A stretch of DNA of 38,877 nt from Candidatus Methylomirabilota bacterium (lineage in GTDB: Bacteria; Methylomirabilota; Methylomirabilia; Rokubacteriales; CSP1-6), in contig DASYVT010000092.1 in the NCBI GenBank assembly GCA_035936835.1, positions 1 to 38,877 of the forward strand. Direction: 5' to 3'. Below, one piece after another: positions 6,961 through 14,019 of the stretch (its first letter is position 1; every line of letters begins with the position of its first letter). The notes under the pieces were generated by a model. It was not told the origin of the DNA, searched no databases, and was given only the letters and a program-made list of their open reading frames with translations. A program made the translations under genes and the position numbers.

Positions 6961-7913
6961 CCTTCACGTCGAAACGGCGGTTCGACGCCGTGCTGGCCAT
7001 GATCGTGGCCGCGTGGTTCTTCGGTGGCCGTGCGCTCTGGAGCGGCCCCGACCTCGACGTCTTCCTCGTCAAGGCGACCGCCCTCCTGGCCTTCCTCTTC
7101 CTCTCCGCTGCGATCAGCCTGGGCCCGCTCGCCCGGCTCTGGCGCCCGGCCACCCGCTTCATCTACAACCGGCGCCACCTCGGCGTGACCACGTGGGCGC
7201 TCGCCGTCTTCCACGCGACCGTCGTCATGCACTACGGGAACAGCTGGAAGCCCGCGAACCTCCTCGAGGTGCTGCCGGGGCAGACCTTCCTCCGCATCCC
7301 CTTCACGCTCTTCGGCGTCGGGGCGCTCACCATCCTGACGGTGATGGCGCTGACCTCGTGGGACTACTTCCTCCACGCCTGGACGCCTCCCGGCTGGAAG
7401 CGCCTGCACATGGCGGTCTACGCCGGTTACGCCCTCGTCGTCGTCCACTTCACGGTCCGCTTCGCGGGCGACCCGCCGGTGAACTGGCGGCTCCTCGGGC
7501 TGCTGTGGCTCATTGCGCTCCTCGTGGCCGCGCTGCACCTTGCCGCGGCGATCAAGGAGTCCCGGGGCGATCGCCCGGCGCCCGCCAGCGCCGACGGTCT
7601 CATCCTCCTCGGCACCTTCACCGAGCTTGAAGAGGGCCGCGCGGTCACCGTGCACGTCAGGGGCGAGCACAACGGGGGCGAGCGGATCGCCGTGGTCCGC
7701 AAGAATGGCGCGCTGTGCGCCATCTCCAACGTCTGCCCGCACCAGAACGGCCCGCTCGGCGAAGGTGTCGTGCGGGACGGCTATCTCGAATGCCCGTGGC
7801 ACGGCTACCAGTTCGACCCCTGCACGGGGCTGGGTCCGCCGGGCTTCTCCGACTCAGTCCCGCGCTACGATCTGGTGACCAAGGGCAACCAGACGTATCT
7901 GCGGACCCCGTAA
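6957..7913 (+). CDS. Ferric-reductase-like heme-b membrane protein fused to a Rieske domain
   Basis: The 318-residue product begins at GTG 6957, which overlaps the preceding stop (GTGA). Residues 1 to about 198 form a multi-helix domain of the ferric reductase/YedZ type; candidate heme ligands are His86, His92, His151 and His164. Residues about 212-318 form a Rieske domain with Cys260-Pro-His262 and Cys279-Pro-Trp-His282, the complete [2Fe-2S] ligand set. The CPWHGYQF form resembles the soluble NirD/dioxygenase-ferredoxin type more than the bc1 type. The protein could pass electrons between quinol or a cytosolic donor and the periplasmic cytochrome c encoded in the same operon. Direction and partner are inferred. 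Confidence 0.87.
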   Translation: MTFTSKRRFDAVLAMIVAAWFFGGRALWSGPDLDVFLVKATALLAFLFLSAAISLGPLARLWRPATRFIYNRRHLGVTTWALAVFHATVVMHYGNSWKPANLLEVLPGQTFLRIPFTLFGVGALTILTVMALTSWDYFLHAWTPPGWKRLHMAVYAGYALVVVHFTVRFAGDPPVNWRLLGLLWLIALLVAALHLAAAIKESRGDRPAPASADGLILLGTFTELEEGRAVTVHVRGEHNGGERIAVVRKNGALCAISNVCPHQNGPLGEGVVRDGYLECPWHGYQFDPCTGLGPPGFSDSVPRYDLVTKGNQTYLRTP

Positions 7914-7926
7914 CGCGCCCGATTTC

Positions 7927-7955
7927 TTGCAAATTTCCACGGGCTCGCGTATACA
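7927..7955 (+). promoter_or_regulatory. Candidate promoter of the zinc-type operon
   Basis: TTGCAA at 7927-7932 and TATACA at 7950-7955 are separated by 17 bases, and ATG 7968 follows 12 bases later with no clear Shine-Dalgarno site. The sequence is AT-rich compared with its surroundings. I looked for a Zur- or Fur-type dyad and did not find a convincing one. The call is tentative. Confidence 0.4.
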
Positions 7956-7967
7956 GATAGCCCAGCC

Positions 7968-8273
7968 ATGAAGAGCTTGCGGCCTCGGAGCTATCGCGCC
8001 GCCATCGTCCTGCTGCTGGCCCTGCTGGCCCTCACCTTCGCCGTCGAAGGCAGCCAACCGAGCCACAGTCACGAGGACGGACGCCTCGGGCTTTACAACG
8101 CCGAGTGTCCCCTGGCGGAGCTATCCGCCGTCCACACCGCCGGCTGGGCGCCCGAACCGCTTGCGATCGCGTCGCCTGAACTGGTCGCCCTGCCGATCGC
8201 CGTCACGTCGTCGGGATGGGTGCCGAGCCCATTCCTCAGCTTCACCGATAGTCGCGCTCCCCCTCTCGTCTAG
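7968..8273 (+). CDS. Small exported protein of unknown function, zinc operon leader gene
   Basis: This 101-residue product has an N-terminal signal or anchor helix (about residues 11-27) followed by a short His-containing stretch, SHSHEDGRLGLYNAECPL. The remainder is hydrophobic and Pro/Ala-rich without a clear domain. His-x-His-Glu-Asp and a nearby Cys could bind a metal, but this is inference. I do not recognise the family. Its position as first gene before an outer-membrane channel and metal transporter genes suggests a part in metal handling in the periplasm. Confidence 0.65.
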   Translation: MKSLRPRSYRAAIVLLLALLALTFAVEGSQPSHSHEDGRLGLYNAECPLAELSAVHTAGWAPEPLAIASPELVALPIAVTSSGWVPSPFLSFTDSRAPPLV

Positions 8274-8364
8274 CCCGCCCCGCTGATTCCTTGGTAGTCG
8301 GCCAGCGCCCGGGAGTTATTCCGCGCGCGCGCCCGCTCATTCGCCGCACCAAAAGGAGAAGGCC

Positions 8365-9801
8365 ATGCGTGCATTCGTCGCAGTCGTGCTCGTGCTGGGC
8401 CTGCTCGCCCCGGCCACGTCCGCCGCCGCGCAGGACGCTCTAGCGCTGCGCCGCGAGATGGAGCAGATGCGCAAGCAGTTCGAAGCCATGCAGGAGCAGT
8501 ACAAGAAGACCTTGGACTCGATGGCAGAACGCCTCGACCGCGTCGAGGCGCGCCCGCAGCCGGCCGCCACGGCCGCGCCGGCGACCGTGCAGCCGGCGGC
8601 CGCACAGCCTGCGCCCGGCGCACCGCCCGCGATCGGGCTGACCGCGCAGCGGCCGCCCGGCAGCGAGCCGACGGCCCTCGACCTGATCAGGCCCCGCCAA
8701 CCTTACGCGCTCTACGAGCGCCGAGGCCCGGGCCAGCTCCTCTTCGACATGGGCGTGACGGGTGACTTTGTCGGCAACCTGACCCAGCACAACGTCCAGA
8801 AGAACCAGGGCGGCAGCTTCCCAGGCCTCGAGAACCTCTTCTTCCTGCGCGAGGGAGAGGTGTCGTTCTTCGGGCAGATCGACCCGTATGCCCGCGCCGA
8901 GGTGCGGATCGAGGCGGGGCAGGATCAGCGAGGAGAGGGCCTCACCGTATCGGTGGCCGAGGCCAACCTCACGCTCACGGCCCTCCCATACGGCACGCAG
9001 CTCAAGATGGGCCAGATGCGCAACCGCTTCGGCTACCTGAACCAGATCCACGCCCACGACTGGCCATTCATCGACAACCCGAACGTCCTCCAGCAGTTCT
9101 TCGGCAAGGGGGGCCTGGTCGACGCGGGCTTTGAGGCAACCTGGGTGCCGCCCCTGCCGTTCTACCTCGAGCTGCTCGGCGGCGTCTTCAACGGCCAGAA
9201 CAACGTCGCCTTCGGCCGTGACCAGATCTCGAATCCGCTCGTGACCGGCCGGCTGCGGACGTTCTTCGACCTTGACGACTGGGGCGCCATCCAGCTGGGC
9301 TCCTCGGTCGCGGCCGGACAAACGCCCCAGCAGAAGAGCAGCACCATCGTCGGCTTCGACGCCAAGTACAAGTACACGCCGCCGGGCTGGCAGCGCGCGG
9401 CGTTCACCCTCCTGGGCGAGTACCTCCTCTCATTCCGGGACGTCGTCATGACCGACGCGGACGGGTTCGATGGGACGCGCCATCGCAACAGCCAGGGCTT
9501 CTACGTCGGCGGCGAGCTGCGGCCCTTCAACCACGGAGAGCTGTCAAAGTGGCTCCTGGGCTTCCGCTACGACAGGACCCAGTACCCCGCCGCCTCCGGC
9601 ACGGAGTGGGCCGTGCAGCCCTTCCTCACGTACTATCCCTCGGAGTTCCTGCGCTTCAGGCTCGGATACAAGCAGACGACCCGGAGCCAGTGCTGCCGCT
9701 ACCTGGACTTCCAGGACAACGGCGGCAGCGCCAGGCAGCTGAGCGAGTATTTCCTCCAGGCCACCTTTATAATGGGCGCCCACCCGGCGGACCGATTCTG
9801 A
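8365..9801 (+). CDS. Outer-membrane beta-barrel channel with N-terminal coiled coil
   Basis: The 478-residue protein has a signal peptide ending Ala-Ala-Ala-Gln, a coiled-coil segment (about residues 28-63, heptad-like with EQMRKQFEAMQEQYKKTL), a Pro/Ala linker and a long amphipathic beta-strand region that ends in Phe, as outer-membrane barrels do. The architecture matches phosphate/zinc-type porins with trimerising coiled coils. An AAAAGGAG ribosome site precedes ATG 8365. Its stop shares a base with the next start (TGATG), tying it to a metal-binding protein gene, so it is probably the outer-membrane entry route for that operon's metal. Specificity is not shown by the sequence. Confidence 0.82.
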   Translation: MRAFVAVVLVLGLLAPATSAAAQDALALRREMEQMRKQFEAMQEQYKKTLDSMAERLDRVEARPQPAATAAPATVQPAAAQPAPGAPPAIGLTAQRPPGSEPTALDLIRPRQPYALYERRGPGQLLFDMGVTGDFVGNLTQHNVQKNQGGSFPGLENLFFLREGEVSFFGQIDPYARAEVRIEAGQDQRGEGLTVSVAEANLTLTALPYGTQLKMGQMRNRFGYLNQIHAHDWPFIDNPNVLQQFFGKGGLVDAGFEATWVPPLPFYLELLGGVFNGQNNVAFGRDQISNPLVTGRLRTFFDLDDWGAIQLGSSVAAGQTPQQKSSTIVGFDAKYKYTPPGWQRAAFTLLGEYLLSFRDVVMTDADGFDGTRHRNSQGFYVGGELRPFNHGELSKWLLGFRYDRTQYPAASGTEWAVQPFLTYYPSEFLRFRLGYKQTTRSQCCRYLDFQDNGGSARQLSEYFLQATFIMGAHPADRF

Positions 9802-10739
9802 TGCGGACAGGACCGACGACCATGCGACGACTCCTGACTCTGACCCTGTCTCTCGCGGCAGTGTGGGCAGTGCTCGGCGCCCCCGCCGCGAGCGCCCAGA
9901 AGCTTCGCGTCGTCACCAGCACCACCGACTTGAAATCGCTGACCGAGGCGGTCACTGGGGATCTCGCTGACGTTGAGGCCATGGCACGGCCCAACCAGAC
10001 CGCTCACGACGTGGAGGTCCGCCCGAGCCTCATGGTCAAGGTGCGCCGCGCGGACGCCATGATCGTCAACGGCCTCGGTCTCGACGACTGGGCCGACGTG
10101 GTCGCCCAAGGCGCGAATAATGCGAACGTCAACCCGGGCGCCCCGGGACGCATCGACGCCTCCCGCGGCATCCTCGTCCTCGAGGTGCCGAAGACCCGCG
10201 TGGACCGCTCGATGGGAGACGTCCACCCGTCCGGCAACCCGCACTACAGCCTCGACCCGGAGATGGCTCCCGCCGTCACGCAGAACATCCTCGAGGGGCT
10301 CACGCGCGTCGCGCCCCAGCACCGCGCCGCCTTCGAGCGCAACCGCCAGCAGTTCCTGGCGCGCCTCGACGAGGCGATGGGCCGCTGGAACAAGATGCTC
10401 GCGCCCTACAAGGGTTCTCCCGTCGTCGTGAACCACGCGCAGTGGATCTACCTGCTCACCCGCTTCGGCCTCGTCCAGGTCGGCACCGTCGAGGAGCGGC
10501 CCGGCATTCCGGCGACCGCGAACCACATCATCAAGCTCGTCAACCTGATGAAAGAGGACCGTGTGAAAGCGATCATCGCGGAGCCGTGGAGCGACTTCAA
10601 GCTGGTGGAGCGGATCGCCCAGGAGGCCGGGGCCCAGGCGGCCATCCTGGCGTCCTCGGTAGGCGCCCTGAAAGGCACCGACACGTTCATCGAGGCCGTC
10701 GATTTCAACGTGAAGACGCTCGCCCAGATGCTTAAATAG
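9801..10739 (+). CDS. Metal ABC transporter substrate-binding protein (cluster A-1)
   Basis: This 312-residue periplasmic protein belongs to the TroA/ZnuA superfamily. After a signal peptide ending Ala-Ser-Ala it shows the three expected ligand histidines: in TAHDVEVRPS, in NPHYSLDPE and in VVNHAQWIYL. A fourth acidic ligand probably lies in the AEPWSDFK segment. It lacks a His-rich loop. ATG 9801 overlaps the porin stop; ATG 9822 is an alternative start that would shorten the signal peptide. It is followed four bases later by a permease gene. It differs clearly from the more classical ZnuA-like protein at 11574, so the operon carries two distinct binding proteins, perhaps for different metals or affinities. 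Confidence 0.88.
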   Translation: MRTGPTTMRRLLTLTLSLAAVWAVLGAPAASAQKLRVVTSTTDLKSLTEAVTGDLADVEAMARPNQTAHDVEVRPSLMVKVRRADAMIVNGLGLDDWADVVAQGANNANVNPGAPGRIDASRGILVLEVPKTRVDRSMGDVHPSGNPHYSLDPEMAPAVTQNILEGLTRVAPQHRAAFERNRQQFLARLDEAMGRWNKMLAPYKGSPVVVNHAQWIYLLTRFGLVQVGTVEERPGIPATANHIIKLVNLMKEDRVKAIIAEPWSDFKLVERIAQEAGAQAAILASSVGALKGTDTFIEAVDFNVKTLAQMLK

Positions 10740-10743
10740 AGCC

Positions 10744-11577
10744 GTGGCCCACGACCTCCTCGCGCTGATGTGGGTGCCGTTCCTGATGTGCCTGGTGCTG
10801 ACGGGCATCCACGCTTATCTCGGTCTCCACGTCATCGCGCGGGAGGTCGTGTTCGTGGATATCGCCCTCGCGCAGATCGCCGCGCTCGGCGCGACCGCGG
10901 CGTTCCTCTTGGGGTACGATCTCGAATCGTGGGGCTCGTACGCCTTCGGGCTCACCTTCACGATCCTGGGCGCCTCCGTGTTCGCGCTCACGCGGAGCCG
11001 CGAGCGGCGCGTGTCCCAGGAAGCGGTCATCGGAGTCGTCTACGCCGTCTCCGCCGCGGCCGCCGTCCTCGTCGCCGACCGCACGCCGCACGGGGCCGAG
11101 CACCTGCGGAGCATGCTGGTCGGCAGCATCCTGGCCGTGAGAGGCAGCGAGGTCATCAAGGTCGCGTGCCTGTACGCCGTCGTCGGGCTCTTCCATTGGC
11201 TGTGCCGGCGCCCCTTCCTGCTCATCTCGACCGATCCCGACAAAGCCTACAGCGACGGCTGGCGAGTGCGCCGGTGGGACTTTCTCTTCTATGCGTCCTT
11301 CGGCGTCGTCGTGACGAGCTCGGTGCGGATCGCCGGGGTGCTGCTGGTCTTCTCGTACCTGATCGTGCCGACGCTGGCGGCCAATCTTCTGGGGGGCACC
11401 GTCTCCAGACGGCTCGCCGTGGCCTGGGGCTTCGGCACCTTCGTGAGCGTTGTGGCCATGGTCGCCTCGGCCATCCTCGACCTCCCCACCGGCGCGACGG
11501 TCGTTTGCGCCTTCGGGCTCATCCTGCTCGTCCTGGCCGTGGTCACACGGGCGACCGGCAGCGCGGCCCCGGCGTGA
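10744..11577 (+). CDS. Metal ABC transporter permease (ABC-3 family), first copy
   Basis: The 277-residue protein is a polytopic inner-membrane permease of the ABC-3 (ZnuB/MntB) family. The conserved early segment with VIAREVVFVDIALAQIAALG and the later RIAGVLLVFSYLIVPTLAANLL are diagnostic. GTG 10744 is used; no better start precedes the first helix. No ATPase is encoded next to it; the only ATPase of the locus is at 13272, so it may share that subunit. Its stop overlaps the next start by four bases (GTGA). It has an extra insertion around residues 155-180 relative to short ZnuB proteins. Confidence 0.88.
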   Translation: MAHDLLALMWVPFLMCLVLTGIHAYLGLHVIAREVVFVDIALAQIAALGATAAFLLGYDLESWGSYAFGLTFTILGASVFALTRSRERRVSQEAVIGVVYAVSAAAAVLVADRTPHGAEHLRSMLVGSILAVRGSEVIKVACLYAVVGLFHWLCRRPFLLISTDPDKAYSDGWRVRRWDFLFYASFGVVVTSSVRIAGVLLVFSYLIVPTLAANLLGGTVSRRLAVAWGFGTFVSVVAMVASAILDLPTGATVVCAFGLILLVLAVVTRATGSAAPA

Positions 11578-12476
11578 GGGCACCCGCGCGCTCCTGGCTC
11601 CTGCTGGTCGTCCTCGCGCCCCTGGCCTCCGCCGGCTGCCAGCAGGCGTCCCCGCCCGAGGGCAAGCCACTCGTCGTCGCCAGCTTCTACCCGATGTACG
11701 AGTTCGCGCGCCAGGTGGCGGGCGAGCGCGCGCAAGTGCTCTCGCTGGTGCCGCCCGGTGTGCACGGGCACGACTGGGAGCCCTCGCCGCAAGACGTCGC
11801 ACAGGTGCAGCGGGCGCGAGTCTTCGTGTACAACGGCGCCGGCTTCGAGCCGTGGGCCGAGAAGTTGATCAAGGAAGCCGCGAGGCCCGCGACCGTGGTG
11901 GTTGCCGCGAGCGCGGGACTGACGGTCGCGCGCGCCGGGGCGAGCGGCGACGTGGATCCCCATGTCTGGCTCGATCCCGTGCTGGCCCGGAGCGAGGTCG
12001 AGGCGATCCGCGCCGCGCTCGAGCGGAGCGACCCGGCCGGCAAAGCCCCCTACGCCGACAACGCCAGCGCCTTCAACGCCAGGCTCGAGGCGCTCAACGT
12101 GAGCTTCGAGACGGGGCTCCGCGACTGCGCGCGGCGCGAAGTCGTGGTGTCGCACGCGGCATTCGGCTATCTGACGCGCCGCTATCGACTCGAACAGATA
12201 CCGGTGATGGGGCTCACCCCGGAGGCCGAGCCGAGCCCGGCCGCGCTGGTTGGGATCGTCCGGCAGGCCAGGCAGCGCAAGGTCACGGCGATCTTCCTCG
12301 AGCCCCTGGTCAGCCCGCGGCTGGCCGAGACGCTCGCGCGCGAGGTCGGCGTACGGATCCTGCCGCTCAACCCTGTCGAGGGCGTCACAACCTCGGAGGC
12401 CAAGGCGGGCACGGGCTACGTCGAACTCATGATGGCCAACCTCACGAGCCTCCGCGACGGCCTCGGCTGCCGCTAG
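11574..12476 (+). CDS. znuA: ZnuA-like zinc-binding lipoprotein
   Basis: The 300-residue product starts at GTG 11574, overlapping the permease stop. Its signal sequence ends in Ala-Ser-Ala-Gly-Cys, a plausible though not ideal lipobox, so it is probably membrane anchored. Ligands typical of zinc-specific proteins are visible: His in GHDWEPSPQD, His in DPHVWLDPV, His in VSHAAFGYLTRRY and Glu in IFLEPLVSPRLAETLA. The His-rich loop seen in some ZnuA proteins is absent. It should deliver zinc to an ABC-3 permease. The gene is followed by a 193-base gap holding an inverted-repeat element before the operon resumes. Confidence 0.88.
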   Translation: MRAPARSWLLLVVLAPLASAGCQQASPPEGKPLVVASFYPMYEFARQVAGERAQVLSLVPPGVHGHDWEPSPQDVAQVQRARVFVYNGAGFEPWAEKLIKEAARPATVVVAASAGLTVARAGASGDVDPHVWLDPVLARSEVEAIRAALERSDPAGKAPYADNASAFNARLEALNVSFETGLRDCARREVVVSHAAFGYLTRRYRLEQIPVMGLTPEAEPSPAALVGIVRQARQRKVTAIFLEPLVSPRLAETLAREVGVRILPLNPVEGVTTSEAKAGTGYVELMMANLTSLRDGLGCR

Positions 12477-12496
12477 GCCGGATGCTGAGAACCTCA

Positions 12497-12651
12497 GAGG
12501 TTGCTCAAAAAGGTCCAGATGCGAGGCGGACAATTGTCTCAGCCCTCGCCTCGGGGCTCCGCCCCTCAGCTCGAACTGCCACGAGCGTGCGGCCGAGGGC
12601 GCCCCAACGGGCTTTGCTAAATGATGCAGATGGGCCTTTTTCAGCAGCCTC
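12497..12651. repeat. 155-bp MITE/REP-like element with imperfect terminal inverted repeats
   Basis: The left arm 12497-12522 and the reverse complement of the right arm 12626-12651 agree at 21 of 26 positions, both beginning GAGG and containing an A5 run in the left arm mirrored by T5 in the right. The interior is GC-rich, with a smaller GGGGC-TCC-GCCCC hairpin, and has no coding potential. It lies in the only sizeable gap of the zinc operon. No second copy exists in this window. It looks like a dispersed nonautonomous repeat or a large transcript hairpin; mobility is inferred. Confidence 0.6.
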
Positions 12652-12655
12652 CGAG

Positions 12656-12661
12656 TACAAT
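12656..12661 (+). promoter_or_regulatory. Candidate -10 box before the PAP2 gene
   Basis: TACAAT at 12656-12661 ends eight bases before ATG 12670. No matching -35 and no Shine-Dalgarno site were seen. It could restart transcription downstream of the inverted-repeat element, giving a nearly leaderless message. Confidence 0.35.
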
Positions 12662-12669
12662 CTGAGGTC

Positions 12670-13272
12670 ATGGAGGCACATCCTGCCCGCCATTGGCGCG
12701 CGCTCTCCCTGGGAGGCGCCGCGCTGTTCCTGGGGCTCGGAGTCTTGGTCTTTGCCGTCGGCCTTCTGCCCGGCGACTCGACGCTCTACGAGGAGGTCAT
12801 GGCGCACCGGACTCCGGCTATCCTCGAGTTCTTCTCCTGGGCCAACATGTTCGGCTCGTGGACTGGCCTCCTGCCTGCCTCTCTCGTGCTCCTTGCCATC
12901 TCGCCAGAGGCGAGGAAGCGCTGGTGGCTCATCGTGCTCGTGCTCCTCGGGGCGCCGCTGATCGAACAGGTGGCCAAGCACCTCGTCGGGCGGACGCGGC
13001 CGCGCGGATCGGCCATGGGCTTTCCGAGCGGCCACATGACCGGGGCCGCGGCCTTCGCCGTCATCGCCATCTACTTCGCCATCAAGGAGCCGTGGAGCCG
13101 TGTCCAGCGGCTCGGGCTCACCGCCGTGGTGACCGTCATGGTGGTCCTGGTCGGCGTCGCGCGCCTCGTGCTGAACGCGCACTGGCCGTCCGACATGCTG
13201 GGCGGCCTGCTCCTCGGCTCCACCTGCGCGGCGGCCGGCGCGTGGTGGGATGCGAGGCGGAGCGCGGCCTGA
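12670..13272 (+). CDS. PAP2-family membrane phosphatase
   Basis: This 200-residue integral membrane protein has about six hydrophobic segments and the three PAP2 phosphatase motifs in order: Lys-x6-Arg-Pro in KHLVGRTRP, Pro-Ser-Gly-His in FPSGHMTG, and Arg-x5-His-x3-Asp in GVARLVLNAHWPSD. All catalytic residues are present. Family members dephosphorylate lipid phosphates such as undecaprenyl pyrophosphate or phosphatidic acid on the outer face of the inner membrane. Its stop shares a base with the next start (TGATG), coupling it to the zinc ABC ATPase gene, an uncommon association. Its role in the operon is unclear. Confidence 0.9.
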   Translation: MEAHPARHWRALSLGGAALFLGLGVLVFAVGLLPGDSTLYEEVMAHRTPAILEFFSWANMFGSWTGLLPASLVLLAISPEARKRWWLIVLVLLGAPLIEQVAKHLVGRTRPRGSAMGFPSGHMTGAAAFAVIAIYFAIKEPWSRVQRLGLTAVVTVMVVLVGVARLVLNAHWPSDMLGGLLLGSTCAAAGAWWDARRSAA

Positions 13273-14015
13273 TGCGCCCTTTCGTCGAGCTCGAGGGCGT
13301 GGGCGTCTCCTACGGCGAAGTCCGCGTGCTCGACGGCATCAACCTCACCGTCGAGCCCGGCGACTTTCTCGGCATCATCGGCCCCAACGGCTCGGGCAAG
13401 ACCACCCTCCTGCGGGTGATGCTGGGGCTGCTGGAACCCCAGGAAGGCTCGGTGAGGCTCTTCGGCCAGCCGCCGTCCGCATTCCGCGAGTGGCGGCGAT
13501 TGGGCTATGTCCCGCAGCGGGCCGCGCTCGATCCTTCCCTGCCCGTGACCGTGCGGGAGGTGGTCGCCTCCGGCCTCGTGGCGAGCCTTGGTCTTCTCCA
13601 GCGTATCGGCCGGGCGCAGAGAGCCCGCGTTTCGGACGCGCTGGCCCGCGTCGGCATGGAGGCGCACGCGCGGGCGCGCATCGGCGCGCTCTCAACCGGG
13701 CAGCAGCAGCGCGTGCTGATCGCCCGCGCGCTCTGCTCCGACCCCGAGCTGATCATCCTGGACGAGCCCACGGGCGGCGTGGACCCCGAGGCGCAGACCT
13801 CCTTTTACGCCATGCTCCACCACTTGAACCGCGAGCGCGAGGTCACCCTCGTCCTCGTCAGCCACGACATCGGCGTCGTCGCCAAGCAGGTCACGAAGCT
13901 CGCCTGCCTCAACCGGCGGCTCATCTTCCACGGCCGCCCCGGCGATTTCCTGAGCGACGCGGCCCTGACGGCCCTGTACGGGCCGTCAGTGCGCATCGTG
14001 AGCCACGACCACTAG
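13272..14015 (+). CDS. znuC: Metal ABC transporter ATPase (ZnuC-like)
   Basis: The 247-residue protein is a complete ABC ATPase of the ABC-3 metal transporters. Visible are the Walker A GPNGSGKTT at about 37-45, a Q-loop in YVPQRAA, the signature LSTGQQQR, the Walker B LIILDEPTGG and the switch His in LVSHD. It ends Val-Ser-His-Asp-His. It is the only ATPase at the locus, so it probably powers both permeases (10744 and 14020), or the first permease has a partner elsewhere. ATG 13272 overlaps the PAP2 stop. The next gene starts four bases after its stop. Confidence 0.93.
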   Translation: MRPFVELEGVGVSYGEVRVLDGINLTVEPGDFLGIIGPNGSGKTTLLRVMLGLLEPQEGSVRLFGQPPSAFREWRRLGYVPQRAALDPSLPVTVREVVASGLVASLGLLQRIGRAQRARVSDALARVGMEAHARARIGALSTGQQQRVLIARALCSDPELIILDEPTGGVDPEAQTSFYAMLHHLNREREVTLVLVSHDIGVVAKQVTKLACLNRRLIFHGRPGDFLSDAALTALYGPSVRIVSHDH

Positions 14016-14019
14016 CCCC

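Noticed and set aside
7914-7967. Zur or Fur box upstream of the zinc-type operon
   Set aside because: No dyad of convincing symmetry could be found; only a promoter-like pair of hexamers was kept.
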